Numbered from the stretch's first letter, positions 32,834 through 41,857 are shown. The stretch is 64,000 nt of DNA from Synechococcus sp. SynAce01 (GCF_001885215.1 NZ_CP018091.1:1054001-1118000); one strand, 5' to 3'. The notes: generated from the letters alone by a model not told the origin. Program-made: numbers and translations.

Positions 32834-32947
32834 TTATTCCTCAGGCTGCTGACGCTTGATCTCAAACCCCGGCTCAAAGTCTTTCAGAGCAGCCTCCAGG
32901 ATTTGCCAATGATCGTCTACCGGTAGCAAAAGCACGACATTGCCAAA

Positions 32948-33981
32948 CTCGATTAGGTAGCAAACTCCGCACACCTCAGGAGTCGTTCCGGCCGTGCTTG
33001 ACAGCTGCAGATGGCATGAACCACACGCTCGGTCATTGCCGCCAGATTGAACCGCCGATTGAAGCGGTAGCTGAAGGCGCCCAAGTAGCGATCAGCGTAC
33101 TTTTCGAAGCGAAGGGCATGGAAGCTGCCGCTGAAGCTGGTTTTCAAGTTGCTGAGCACCGTGTTAATCCAACGGAATTCTGGTAATTCATTGGGATGAC
33201 GACCCTTTACGACCACAGGATGATGGAAGCAACCGACTTCTGCAACGGCGCGAAAGCAAGCCAGCCCATCGGAGATCACTTCACAGCCTATCGCCAGTGA
33301 ATCTTGGGCCCAATCAGCAATAGCGGCAAAAGAGAACGTGGGCACGGTGGCAAGTTTTATATACCGGGGGTGGCCCGCCTCATCGACAGAGACGGCTGCC
33401 ACGACCGGCACCTTGTTCTCCGATCCACGACCAGGCTTGCCACCACAGCGTTCTCCGCCAAGGTAGGCATCATCCACCTGCACCCTTCCTCTGAGGACAT
33501 AGGCGCCATCACGTTCTTTCATTGCCTGCATGATCTTGTTCTGAAGCAACCATGCCGTTCGGTAGTTCACACCGAGATGACGCCTCAGAGCTAGTGAGGA
33601 GATTCCTGTCTTGGCTTGGCCGACGAGGTAGAAGGCAAGGAACCAGGTGGTCAGAGGTAACTTTGTTGCCTCCAAGATGGTACCGGCCGTGAGGGTGGCT
33701 TGATGACGACAGCTCCGGCACTGATAGCGCTTGTGGCGCCTGCCAATGATGAGCCCGTACTCCTTGCCCTCACAACGTGGGCAACGGAAACCATCAGGCC
33801 AGCGCGCCTGTTCCAGGGCAACTTCACATTTTTGCTCGGTTCCGTAGAGCTCAATAAACTGGGGCAGCGACAGGCTGGCCTGGAACTGGATCCGATTCAT
33901 AGCCATGGCAGTGACGACTGGTATATGCGTACCAGCCTAGGTCCCAAAAGGGCTGCCTGCGGAGCTTGCTGCCTAATCAAG
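32948..33981 (-). mobile_element. IS1595-family insertion sequence, complete, 1034 bp
   Basis: Terminal inverted repeats are CTCGATTAGGTAGCAAACTC at the left and CTTGATTAGGCAGCAAGCTC (complement) at the right; 21 of the first 24 positions match. Both ends are flanked by TTGCCAAA (32940-32947 and 33982-33989), an 8-bp target duplication, as is usual in this family. One transposase gene fills it. The intact ends suggest a recent insertion. Confidence 0.92.
32953..33906 (-). CDS. IS1595-family transposase (ISXO2-like)
   Basis: 317 residues. Zinc ribbon at 39-68: CPRCEGKEYG and YQCRSCRHQATLTAGT; catalytic domain ISXO2/DDE with VQVDDAYLGGER (first Asp pair), EVISDGLACF and a His/Glu C-terminal region (HALRFEKYADRYLGAF). 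Intact and probably active. The last codons run into the left inverted repeat. Confidence 0.93.
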   Translation of the reverse strand: MAMNRIQFQASLSLPQFIELYGTEQKCEVALEQARWPDGFRCPRCEGKEYGLIIGRRHKRYQCRSCRHQATLTAGTILEATKLPLTTWFLAFYLVGQAKTGISSLALRRHLGVNYRTAWLLQNKIMQAMKERDGAYVLRGRVQVDDAYLGGERCGGKPGRGSENKVPVVAAVSVDEAGHPRYIKLATVPTFSFAAIADWAQDSLAIGCEVISDGLACFRAVAEVGCFHHPVVVKGRHPNELPEFRWINTVLSNLKTSFSGSFHALRFEKYADRYLGAFSYRFNRRFNLAAMTERVVHAICSCQARPERLLRCAEFAT

Positions 33982-34120
33982 TTGCCAAAAGACTTCACCA
34001 GCACTTCGGTGCCGAAGAAGCGGTAGTCCTTCGGCAGACGCACGGCTTGGCCCAGCGTGCCCTGGTGGTGAGGCATCAGTTCTGGGACGGCATCCAGAAG
34101 GCGCTTGATCCCCCGCTGCC

Positions 34121-34777
34121 TCAGCGAGCGCTCTGATCCTGGTTCTCAGCTGGCCGGGCGGCGTCAATCGGATCCGGTAGTTGCTCGAGTGCCTCCTCAA
34201 GCGCTTCAAGTTCCTGGTCATCCATGTCCTTCAGCAACAGGCTGGCCATCGCCCTGGCCTTGTCGGCATTGACATGGATTTGCTGCTTGGCCACAACACC
34301 GAAGTCACGGAAGATCTGGCGGCGCAACTCCACCCCCTCCTCGGAAAATCCGGGGCTGATCGTGGCGTTCTGGAGGATGAGGAAGTAGTTGTTGCAGGCC
34401 TCGGTGTACCCGATGATCAGGCGAAAGGCTCCCTTCAGGGCCGATGCCACCTGAAACTCCTGCTTGCTCAGGGTGGGCAGCGCCTCCTTGACCGCCGCCG
34501 ACAGTCGCACGTATTCCTCCTTGCATTGGATCGGCGCAATCGCGATCGCCAGACCAGGCCCCAGCTGGTTCACATCCGTGACGTTGGCCGCGTTGCAGGA
34601 GGCCAGGAAGATGTCCAGCCCTCGCAGGCCCTCCCTCGCTTCGGTGGCGAGATCGGCCCGCAAAAAGCGCCGGGTCTTGCGGTTTTCCAGACTGCTGCGC
34701 ACCACCAGTGTCAACTGGGTGACCACCGCCACGATCAGCACCGGCAGGGCTGTTTTGAAGAACTCGAACGTCTCCAT
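34121..34777 (-). CDS. Membrane-anchored hypothetical protein
   Basis: 218 residues from ATG 34777, chosen because the hydrophobic segment FFKTALPVLIVAVVTQLTLV follows at once. Then a helical cytoplasmic or periplasmic body with ENRKTRRFLRADLATEAREG and an acidic tail. No domain assigned. It precedes no clear operon partner. Divergent from 34978. Confidence 0.6.
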   Translation of the reverse strand: METFEFFKTALPVLIVAVVTQLTLVVRSSLENRKTRRFLRADLATEAREGLRGLDIFLASCNAANVTDVNQLGPGLAIAIAPIQCKEEYVRLSAAVKEALPTLSKQEFQVASALKGAFRLIIGYTEACNNYFLILQNATISPGFSEEGVELRRQIFRDFGVVAKQQIHVNADKARAMASLLLKDMDDQELEALEEALEQLPDPIDAARPAENQDQSAR

Positions 34778-34977
34778 CAGCGGCGAATCCACAGCACCAT
34801 CCGACCAAGCATGGGGCCACCCCCAGGCCATCCTCCGTGGCGGCCAGATCCATCCCCTTGGCAAGGCATACAGCAACGGCAGCTGACCAGCTGCGCTCAG
34901 CTGCAAATGAGCGCAGCTGCAGCTGTGGCCTCATTACTCCTTTGCCCCAGAATGGATCATCAGTTCCCGTCGGCAGC

Positions 34978-35466
34978 ATGGCCCTGCGCTCAGCCAGCGA
35001 GTTCCCGCCATCCCCGGAGCCAGAGGCCCTGGGGGACACCTACAGCGAATGCCGCGCGGCGCTGGTGTCGGCCAATCGTTCGCGGGGGGTTCTCAAGGCC
35101 CAGAGCGACCGTCGCGGCGTGGTGATTGCCGAGCTGAAACGGGAGCTGGGCGAACTGGAGGCCGACTTGGCTGATGAAGCACGGACCAAGCTGCGGCTGC
35201 ATGCCCTCAACGCCAAGCTCGGCGCCGTGATCCGCGAACTGGAGGACACCGGTGACGCGATGGTGGGGCTGATTGATGAGAGTGAGCGCCAGAGCGGCTT
35301 CTGGCTGGTGGAGATGTTCAGGCGGCTGATCACCCAGGCCAGCCGTTGGCGCCAGGCCAAGGCGCACGCTGCGGCACTCGCCAGTGAATCGGCGGTCGAC
35401 AGCCAGGGCTCTGCCGAACTCACCCCGCGCCAGATCAACGGCAACTTGATCAACGAACAGCCATGA
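34978..35466 (+). CDS. Coiled-coil hypothetical protein
   Basis: 162 residues from ATG 34978. Long predicted coiled-coil VVIAELKRELGELEADLADE, LRLHALNAKLGAVIRELEDT. No membrane or signal segment. ATGA overlap with the downstream gene, so they form a two-gene operon. Function unknown; possibly structural. Confidence 0.6.
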   Translation: MALRSASEFPPSPEPEALGDTYSECRAALVSANRSRGVLKAQSDRRGVVIAELKRELGELEADLADEARTKLRLHALNAKLGAVIRELEDTGDAMVGLIDESERQSGFWLVEMFRRLITQASRWRQAKAHAAALASESAVDSQGSAELTPRQINGNLINEQP

Positions 35467-35837
35467 GCGCGGGTCCATCGATTGCCGATCTGCTTGAGCA
35501 GAGCCACCGAGAACTTGCCGGCAGCGATGCCCGGGTGTATCGCCGCGTGGAGGCGCATCTCCAACGCTCAGGTGAAGCCCTGAGCCAGCTGCACGATCCG
35601 CCCGATGCTCCTTCCCGGCGCGGCCAGGCCCTGCTGGGCAAAGGCAGCTTTCTCAAGCTGTCGGTGGCAGCCCTCAAGCAGCTGTGCAAGGCGCACGGGA
35701 TCAAGGGCTACACCAAGTTGAAGAAGCCTGAGCTGGCCAGGATTCTTGAGCGGAACCAGGTGGAGCCCCCACCGCCGCCGTTGGAGTCGTTCAGCAAAAA
35801 GGAGCTGATTGGCTTGCTGCGGCAGTTGTTGGCTTAA
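35463..35837 (+). CDS. Small protein with SAP/Rho-N-like C-terminus
   Basis: 124 residues. The C-terminal half has LKQLCKAHGIKGYTKLKKPE, LARILERN and FSKKELIGLLRQLLA, the helix-turn-helix pattern of SAP or Rho-N domains that bind nucleic acids. The N-terminal half is helical. It is overlapped tail to tail by a zinc-ribbon gene. Confidence 0.6.
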   Translation: MSAGPSIADLLEQSHRELAGSDARVYRRVEAHLQRSGEALSQLHDPPDAPSRRGQALLGKGSFLKLSVAALKQLCKAHGIKGYTKLKKPELARILERNQVEPPPPPLESFSKKELIGLLRQLLA

Positions 35838-35971
35838 GAGGCTGGTGGTCGCTCGGCCTCCAGCTTGTCCTTGCAGGTTGAACAAAGCAAACGCCCCTTT
35901 TCTTGCCGATAGAGCTGCACGGAGCGTTCGATCTGGACGCCGCAAACCGAACAGGGGAACAGAGGGCTCAT
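35834..35971 (-). CDS. 45-residue zinc-ribbon protein
   Basis: From ATG 35971: MSPLFPCSVCGVQIERSVQL, then YRQEKGRLLCSTCKDKLEAE. Two CxxC pairs (Cys7/10 and Cys31/34) fit a single zinc site. Its stop overlaps the stop of the SAP-like gene. Function unknown; the match of length and Cys spacing argues for a real gene. Confidence 0.55.
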   Translation of the reverse strand: MSPLFPCSVCGVQIERSVQLYRQEKGRLLCSTCKDKLEAERPPAS

Positions 35972-36060
35972 CGGTTACGAGGCGTCATCCCCTGGCTAGC
36001 GGAACAGGGGCGACAGGATCTGATTCTGATTCATCTCTGATCGCCGTTGGCCGGATCAGC

Positions 36061-36432
36061 TCAGAGCGGAGCAGCGGCGGCCGGGGCGATGGCTGGGCAC
36101 TCCAGATTCCCCTGCCATGACCCTCCTCCCGTCTTACCCGCCGTCCAGATGATGCCGGGTCGCCCCTCTCGGGAGACCGCCTTGCAGGTGCGTGACCCAC
36201 TCGGGCTGGTCAGCACAGCATCGCCCGACTCGCACTGGTAGGTCTTGGGGTTGCCACTGCCCATGCTGCAACCGCTCAGGTTCTTGAAGCTGGCGCGGCT
36301 GCCATCCACCAGGGCCTCCTTGCCGAGGTAGGTGGCAAAGGCGATGGGGTTGGGCTCGAAGGGAAGCTGCGCTGCGGACAGGGGCGCAGCAACAGCCACC
36401 AGAGCCAGTCCGAGTGGGATCAATCTGCACAT
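36061..36432 (-). CDS. Secreted hypothetical protein
   Basis: 123 residues from ATG 36432: MCRLIPLGLALVAVAAPLSA, a signal peptide, then a body with three or four Cys (GCSMGSG, YQCESGD, RTCKAV, LECPAI). No family recognised. Periplasmic. 36433-36723 upstream holds no clear gene. Confidence 0.5.
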   Translation of the reverse strand: MCRLIPLGLALVAVAAPLSAAQLPFEPNPIAFATYLGKEALVDGSRASFKNLSGCSMGSGNPKTYQCESGDAVLTSPSGSRTCKAVSREGRPGIIWTAGKTGGGSWQGNLECPAIAPAAAAPL

Positions 36433-36723
36433 AGGGAGGGGTGAATGGGGAACGCAAAGCCTGAGGTGATGGCCTCCTCTTTTCAATCATCCCCCAGATT
36501 CACCACTCTCCCTTCAAGGCCGCTGGTCATTCCATCAAGAGGGTGGGCTCGATCGGCGTGGAATCAATCCCTGAGTGCTGGCAAGCAAGAGTCGAACGCG
36601 ATCGATCCAACATTTCGTCTGCTTTTCTCCTGCCTGAGCATTGAATCGTGTTGCACGACAGCCGGGGCCGTTGTTCGTCGCGCTTTGTCCGACAAAATCG
36701 TGTCGTGATTGCGCCCGCCGGCG

Positions 36724-37233
36724 ATGGGCTCTGACACCGTTCGCTTCCTGCTTCGGCCCTGCTGGCTTGGCTGGATCCTGCTCGCCGCCACGCCGCGCGG
36801 CATTCTGGCGATCACCTTGGGCGATCAGCCAGGCCCACTGAGCGAAGAGCTGTGCCAGCGCCATCCCGCAGCCGAGCTCGCCGCGGCCGATCCCGAGCTG
36901 GAGGGCTGGCTGGCCCAGGTGCTCGCCGCCATCGACGAGCCGGTGCCGCCACCGCCGCTGGATCTGGGCGGCACGCCCTTCCGCCGGCGGGTCTGGCAGG
37001 AGCTGACCCTGATTCCCGCCGGCCGCACGGTGAGCTATGCCGAGCTCGCCCGCCGTCTGGGCGAACCCCGCTCGGTGCGGGCCGTGGCCCAGGCCTGCGG
37101 CGCCAACCCGATCGCCCTGGCCATTCCCTGCCACCGCGTCATCGGCAGCGACGGCTCCCTGCGTGGCTACCGCTGGGGCCTTGAGCGCAAAAAAGCGTTG
37201 CTGGAGCGCGAAGCTGGCCGTCACGGAACCTGA
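36724..37233 (+). CDS. ogt: Methylated-DNA-protein-cysteine methyltransferase
   Basis: 169 residues from ATG 36724 (a TTG at 36709 is also in frame). C-terminal MGMT domain: PFRRRVWQELTLIPAGRTVS, YAELARRLG, RAVAQACGANP and PCHRVIGSDGSLRGYRWGLE with the acceptor Cys. It removes alkyl groups from O6-guanine by suicide transfer. First of the ogt-folK-nudix-phr run. Confidence 0.92.
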   Translation: MGSDTVRFLLRPCWLGWILLAATPRGILAITLGDQPGPLSEELCQRHPAAELAAADPELEGWLAQVLAAIDEPVPPPPLDLGGTPFRRRVWQELTLIPAGRTVSYAELARRLGEPRSVRAVAQACGANPIALAIPCHRVIGSDGSLRGYRWGLERKKALLEREAGRHGT

Positions 37234-37240
37234 GCCCGCC

Positions 37241-37852
37241 TTGACAACGGCCATCGCCCTTGGGGCCAACCTCGGCGATCCCGCTGCCACGCTCACGGCC
37301 CTGCGGCCGTTGCTGATTCAAGAGCTGGAATCCTGGATGGGTGGGCCTGAGCCGTTGCTGAAACTGCGTTGGTCGCCGCTGTTCCGCACGGCGCCGGTGG
37401 GTGGTCCGCCGGGGCAGCCGCCGTTTCTCAATGCGGTGCTGCTGGTGGAGCGGGCTGCCAGCGGCGCCGCCCTGCAAAACAGCGAATCCTGGCCCGATCC
37501 GCTGGACCTGCTGGTTCGGCTGCAGAGCCTGGAGGCGCGTTTCGGCCGCCAGCGGCTGGTGCCTTGGGGGCCCCGCAGCCTCGATCTCGACCTGCTCTGG
37601 TGTGGTGCCACGGCCACAGCCGCCGATCAGGGGTCGCCGCTCCAGCTGGAGCTGCCCCACCCACGCCTGCGCCAGCGCACCTTCGTGCTGGCGCCGCTGG
37701 CGGCGATCGAGCCAGGGCTGGTGCCACCCGGGGGAACCACAACGGCCGCCGCTTTGCTGCAGCAGCTGCTGGCGGGCTCCAAGGAGACACCACCGCAGCT
37801 CCTGCCTGGTCGCACTGGCTGGCCTGAGTGGGGAGCATCGCTTCTGGAGTGA
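37241..37852 (+). CDS. folK: 2-amino-4-hydroxy-6-hydroxymethyldihydropteridine pyrophosphokinase
   Basis: 203 residues from TTG 37241 (LTTAIALGANLGDP). HPPK landmarks: ALGANLGDP, SPLFRTAPVGGPPGQPPFLN, GPRSLDLDLLW and LPHPRLRQRTFVLAPLAAI. Folate pathway, pyrophosphorylates 6-hydroxymethyl-dihydropterin. Eight bases after ogt. Confidence 0.9.
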   Translation: MTTAIALGANLGDPAATLTALRPLLIQELESWMGGPEPLLKLRWSPLFRTAPVGGPPGQPPFLNAVLLVERAASGAALQNSESWPDPLDLLVRLQSLEARFGRQRLVPWGPRSLDLDLLWCGATATAADQGSPLQLELPHPRLRQRTFVLAPLAAIEPGLVPPGGTTTAAALLQQLLAGSKETPPQLLPGRTGWPEWGASLLE

Positions 37853-37877
37853 ACCGCGCCGGCTACGGCAGGCGGTC

Positions 37878-38468
37878 ATGCTGGAATCCCCTCAGCCCTG
37901 CTCCATGGCTCCGCTGCCGCCCCCCGAGCCGTCCACCCACCTGGAAACCACGGCGGCCCTGCAGGCCCGCAAGATCCGTTTCGAGCTCAACCGGGTGGTG
38001 CTGCCGATGGGGGTGGAGGGCACCTACGGGATCATCCGCCACCCCGGCGCCTCCCTGGCGGTGCCCGTGCTCGACGACGGCCGGGTGGTGATCCTGCGCC
38101 AGTACCGCTTCGCGGTGGAACGCCGCATCCTCGAGTTCCCTGCCGGCACCCTGGAAGCGGGCGAAGACCCTCTGGGTTCGATGCAGCGCGAGCTGGGCGA
38201 AGAAGCCGGCTTCAGCGCCGCCCGCTGGGACTCGCTCGGTCTGATGCTGCCCTGCCCCGGCTACTCCGACGAGCTGATCCACCTGTTCCTGGCCCGCGAG
38301 CTCAGCGCCCTGAGCGAGCGGCCCGCCGCCGACGAGGACGAGGACCTGGAGGTGCTGCTGATCGAGCCCGCCGCCCTCGATGCCGCCTTGGCCAGTGGCG
38401 ATGAGGCCCTCGATGGCAAGAGCGTCACCGCCTGGTTCCGCGCCCGCCAGCTGCTCGGCCTCGGATGA
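37878..38468 (+). CDS. NUDIX hydrolase (ADP-ribose pyrophosphatase-like)
   Basis: 196 residues from ATG 37878. NUDIX box GTLEAGEDPLGSMQRELGEE with the REUxEExG core. LRQYRFAVERRILEFPAG before it is characteristic of ADP-ribose pyrophosphatases. ATGA overlap with phr. Hydrolyses ADP-ribose or related nucleotides. Confidence 0.88.
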   Translation: MLESPQPCSMAPLPPPEPSTHLETTAALQARKIRFELNRVVLPMGVEGTYGIIRHPGASLAVPVLDDGRVVILRQYRFAVERRILEFPAGTLEAGEDPLGSMQRELGEEAGFSAARWDSLGLMLPCPGYSDELIHLFLARELSALSERPAADEDEDLEVLLIEPAALDAALASGDEALDGKSVTAWFRARQLLGLG

Positions 38469-39946
38469 GTGCGTCCGCCGCCGCCCCGGAAGGGAGCACT
38501 CGCTGGCTGTTCTGGCACCGGCGCGACCTGCGCCTGGCCGACAACCTCGGCCTGGCCGCCGCCTGCCGTGCCACCGCTGCTGTCACGGGTGTGTATGTGA
38601 TCGATCCGGCCGAGCTGGCGGCAGCGGATCAATCAGTGGCGCGGCTGTGGTTTCTCGCCGAGAGCCTGCGCGAACTCCAGCAAGGCTGGCGCGCCGCCGG
38701 CAGCCAACTGCTGGTGCTGCACGGTGACCCCGTCGCGCTGCTGCCCAGGCTCGCCGCCACGATCGGCGCGGGCGTGGTGGCCTGGAACCGGGAAGTGGAG
38801 CCGGCCGGGCGGGAGCGCGACCGCAAAGTGGCCGCCACCCTGCAGGCCGCTGGCCGGAAAGTGCTCGCGGGCTGGGACCAGCTGCTGGTTCCCCCCGATA
38901 CCCTCAGCACCGGCAGTGGCGATCCCTATCGGGTCTATGGGCCCTACTGGCGCCGCTGGCGGCAACAGCTGGAGGAGAGGCCCGCCGCCACACTCACCCC
39001 CACCCCGGCGCCCAGCGGCCTGCAGGATCTGGACGCGGCTGCGTCCCAGGCGCTGGAGAGCGAGCTGCCCGGCGAGCCGGCCAAGGCGCTTGAGGATCTG
39101 GCCAACCTGGGTGCAGCCTTCGCCGGCGCCGAAATCTGCGCCTGCCGGCCTGGTGAGGCGGCCGCCCGAGAGCAGCTGGAGGGCTTCAGCCATGCCGCCC
39201 TGCTCAACTACGACTCCGGCCGCAACCTGCCCGGCGAAGCGGGAACCTCCGGGCTCAGCGCCGCCCTGCGCTTCGGCACCCTCAGTCCCCGTCAGGCCTG
39301 GGCCGCCGCCCAGGCGATGAGACCGGCCGCCGGCAGCGGGGAGCAGCAACAGGCGATCACCGTCTGGGAGCAGGAGCTGGCCTGGCGCGAGTTCTACCAG
39401 CAGGCGTTGTTCCATTTCCCGGCCCTGGCCGACGGCGCCTACCGGGCCCAGTGGCGCCAGTTCCCCTGGGAGAACGATCCTGTTCGCTTCGGGGCCTGGT
39501 GCGAGGGCCTCACCGGCGTGCCGATCGTGGATGCGGCGATGCGTCAGCTCAACGCCAGCGGCTGGATGCACAACCGCTGCCGCATGATCGTCGCCTCCTT
39601 TCTGGTCAAGGATCTGATCATCGACTGGCGCTGGGGCGAGCGGGCCTTCATGGAGCGCCTGGTGGACGGCGATCTGGCCGCCAACAACGGCGGCTGGCAG
39701 TGGAGCGCCAGCAGCGGCATGGACCCCAAACCGCTACGCATCTTCAACCCGTACACCCAGGCGACTCGCTTCGATGCCGAGGGCACCTACATCCGTCGCT
39801 GGCTGCCGGAGCTGGCCCGCGTGGCCACCGCCGATCTGCTCAGCGGCACCATCGCGCCCCTCGAACGGCTCGGTTACCCGGCGCCGATCGTGGAGCACCG
39901 GCAGCAACAGGCCCATTTCAAGCAGCTCTACGCGTCTTTGCGCTAG
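38465..39946 (+). CDS. phr: Deoxyribodipyrimidine photolyase (class I CPD)
   Basis: 493 residues. N-terminal alpha/beta antenna domain starts FWHRRDLRLADNLG; the FAD domain carries NYDSGRNLPGEAGTSGLSAA, WEQELAWREFYQQALFHFP, GWMHNRCRMIVASFLVKDL, DGDLAANNGGWQWSASSG. These make it a light-driven repair enzyme of cyclobutane pyrimidine dimers. Start codon overlaps the NUDIX stop. Confidence 0.95.
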   Translation: MSASAAAPEGSTRWLFWHRRDLRLADNLGLAAACRATAAVTGVYVIDPAELAAADQSVARLWFLAESLRELQQGWRAAGSQLLVLHGDPVALLPRLAATIGAGVVAWNREVEPAGRERDRKVAATLQAAGRKVLAGWDQLLVPPDTLSTGSGDPYRVYGPYWRRWRQQLEERPAATLTPTPAPSGLQDLDAAASQALESELPGEPAKALEDLANLGAAFAGAEICACRPGEAAAREQLEGFSHAALLNYDSGRNLPGEAGTSGLSAALRFGTLSPRQAWAAAQAMRPAAGSGEQQQAITVWEQELAWREFYQQALFHFPALADGAYRAQWRQFPWENDPVRFGAWCEGLTGVPIVDAAMRQLNASGWMHNRCRMIVASFLVKDLIIDWRWGERAFMERLVDGDLAANNGGWQWSASSGMDPKPLRIFNPYTQATRFDAEGTYIRRWLPELARVATADLLSGTIAPLERLGYPAPIVEHRQQQAHFKQLYASLR

Positions 39947-39980
39947 CTGTTTGCGCTGAACTGGTTTGCGACAAGCCGGC

Positions 39981-41216
39981 TCAGGCCGCCAGTGTGGTCG
40001 CTGGCTCCTGGGCGCTGAGCGAGAGGGCGCAGACGCGGCGCACCACCTCCACCACACGCTGCTGCTGCTCGGCGGTCAGTTCCGGGAAGATCGGCAGGCT
40101 GAGTACTTCGGAGGTCAGCCGCTCGGTGACCGGCAGGCTGCCGGGCCCGTAGCCCAGACCGGCATAGGCCGGCTGGCGGTGGATCGGGATCGGGTAATAG
40201 ATGATCGTCTGCACGCCGGCGCTGGCCAGTTCCTGCTTGATCCAGTCGCGGCAGGAGCTCTCCGGTAGCCCAAACTCGGCGCTGGCTGGCGAAGGGGTGC
40301 AACGCCCCGCGCAACTGGGCAGGCTGTGGGGACAGCGGGGGATGCGCACCACGAACTGGTTCCAGCTGTGCCCCTCGGGTCCGGCTTCCGGCAGCCGCAA
40401 ACCCGGGGTGCCTTCCAGCTCACGCCGGTAGCTGGCGGCCAGCTGGCTCCTGCGCTCGATCCAGCCCTGCAGGTAGGGCAGCTTGACGTTGAGTACGGCC
40501 GCCTGCAGGGCATCGAGGCGGCTGTTGTAACCCAGCGAGGTGTGCAGGTAGCGGCGCGGCATGCCGTGCACGGCCAGCTCGCGGATGCGTTGGGCCAAGG
40601 CCCCATCGCGGCAGGTGACAGCACCGCCGTCGCCGGCACCGCCGAGGTTCTTGGTGGGGAAGAAGCTGAAACAACCCGCATCGCCCCAGCTGCCCAGGGC
40701 CTGACCCGCCCAGCTGGCGCCGCTGGCCTGGGCGCAGTCTTCGATCACTCGTAGGTTGTGGGCGCTGGCAATGGCCATCAGCCGCTCCATGTCGACGGGG
40801 CGGCCGAACAGGTGGACAGGCATCAGGGCGCGGGTGGCCGGTGTGATAGACGCCTCAATTCGCCCCAGATCGAGCAGATACGAGCCTTCCTCGACGTCGA
40901 CAAAGACCGGCGTGGCGCCGACGGAACTGATCGCCTCGGCGGTGGCGAAAAAACTGAACGAACTGGTGATCACCTCATCGCCCGGGCCGATGCCAAGACC
41001 ACGCAGGGCCAGGACGAGGGAGTCAGTTCCGCTGTTGCAGCCGATTGCGTGGGGACAGCCGATCGTGGCGGCGAAATGTTGCTCGAACTGGGCAATCGTG
41101 GCCCCGCCGATGTATTGCCCACTGCGCAACACCTTCAATACGGCATCTTCGAGGGCTTCACCGAGTTGATGAAGCTGCTCGGTGAGATCGAAGGGGGGCA
41201 CCTGCATGCGTGGCAC
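39981..41216 (-). CDS. DegT/DnrJ/EryC1/StrS aminotransferase
   Basis: 411 residues. PLP-dependent enzyme acting on nucleotide-linked keto sugars. FFPTKNLGGAGDGGA carries the Schiff-base lysine; VIEDCAQASGASWAGQ and GYNSRLDALQAAVLNVKL are family landmarks. Makes amino sugars for polysaccharide or lipopolysaccharide. Convergent with phr. The downstream gene lies within 22 bases on the same strand. Confidence 0.93.
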   Translation of the reverse strand: MPRMQVPPFDLTEQLHQLGEALEDAVLKVLRSGQYIGGATIAQFEQHFAATIGCPHAIGCNSGTDSLVLALRGLGIGPGDEVITSSFSFFATAEAISSVGATPVFVDVEEGSYLLDLGRIEASITPATRALMPVHLFGRPVDMERLMAIASAHNLRVIEDCAQASGASWAGQALGSWGDAGCFSFFPTKNLGGAGDGGAVTCRDGALAQRIRELAVHGMPRRYLHTSLGYNSRLDALQAAVLNVKLPYLQGWIERRSQLAASYRRELEGTPGLRLPEAGPEGHSWNQFVVRIPRCPHSLPSCAGRCTPSPASAEFGLPESSCRDWIKQELASAGVQTIIYYPIPIHRQPAYAGLGYGPGSLPVTERLTSEVLSLPIFPELTAEQQQRVVEVVRRVCALSLSAQEPATTLAA

Positions 41217-41237
41217 CTTAAGCCCCGAAGTTGGGCT

Positions 41238-41819
41238 TCAGATCCAGGCGGGCTCCTTGCCGGGATGCCACTTGATGTTGCAACCGATCGAGGCGGTCTG
41301 CTCCGGATTCACCGGTTCACCGGCCAGCACCGCCTCAAGGGCGGCGCGCAGGTCGCGGCCGTCGGGGGGTTGGCCGTTGCCGGGACGGCTGGCGTCGAGC
41401 TGACCCCGGTAGAGCAGCCGATGGTCGGCGCCGAACAGGAAGAGATCAGGGGTGCAGGCGGCCCTGAAGGCCTGGGCCACCGACTGGTCCTGATCGAGCA
41501 GATAGGGAAAGCGCCAACCGCAGCGATGGCGCTGGACCGCCAGCTGCAGCGGACCGTCCTGGGGATGGCTGAGCTGGCTGTTGCTGGCGATCGCCAGGAT
41601 CGTCAGGCGCTCGCCGTAGTCGGCGTCGATCCGGCTGAGCTCCGCTTCCACGTGGATCACGAACGGGCAATGGGCGCAGAGAAACAGCACCAGCACGGGC
41701 TCAGCTGGCAAGGCCGCGCTCTCGATGGCTGGTTCCCCCGCAGGTGTTAACAGCGTCGGCAACCGGAAGGTGGGCAGCGCCGTACCAAGGGGAAGCATCG
41801 TGGAGGGTGTCAGGGCCAA
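41238..41819 (-). CDS. Thioredoxin-like (AhpC/TSA) family protein
   Basis: 193 residues. LGTALPTFRLPTLL starts the fold; LFLCAHCPFVIHVEAEL holds a CxxC-type redox pair, and ACTPDLFLFGADHRLLY another Cys. Matches the PRX-like or thioredoxin family proteins of cyanobacteria. Redox enzyme with unknown substrate. Upstream of the DegT gene. Confidence 0.85.
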   Translation of the reverse strand: MALTPSTMLPLGTALPTFRLPTLLTPAGEPAIESAALPAEPVLVLFLCAHCPFVIHVEAELSRIDADYGERLTILAIASNSQLSHPQDGPLQLAVQRHRCGWRFPYLLDQDQSVAQAFRAACTPDLFLFGADHRLLYRGQLDASRPGNGQPPDGRDLRAALEAVLAGEPVNPEQTASIGCNIKWHPGKEPAWI

Positions 41820-41857
41820 GGCCAGCTCGGACGATGGATCTGGTGATTGTGGCGTCC

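Larger units (their letters stand above)
32834..34076 (-). pseudogene. vapB: vapB antitoxin gene interrupted by an IS1595-family element
   Basis: The N-terminal part (34076 to 33982) reads MPHHQGTLGQAVRLPKDYRF, FGTEVLVKSFGN; the C-terminal part (32947 to 32834) reads NVVLLLPVDDHWQILEAALK, DFEPGFEIKRQQPEE. Removing the IS and one copy of the 8-base target duplication restores one 66-codon frame. The restored protein has the AbrB/MazE-like VapB fold (QAVRLPK). Confidence 0.88.

Noticed and set aside
33915-33940. CTGGTA...TACCAG palindrome as an IS end
   Set aside because: The real right end is at 33981, fixed by the target duplication; this dyad is internal.
37401-37877. Upstream extension of the NUDIX frame across folK
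   Set aside because: The folK frame is clearly coding there; the NUDIX domain starts after 37878.
40758-41750. 330-codon frame opposite the DegT and thioredoxin-like genes
   Set aside because: Both real genes have clear motifs on the minus strand.
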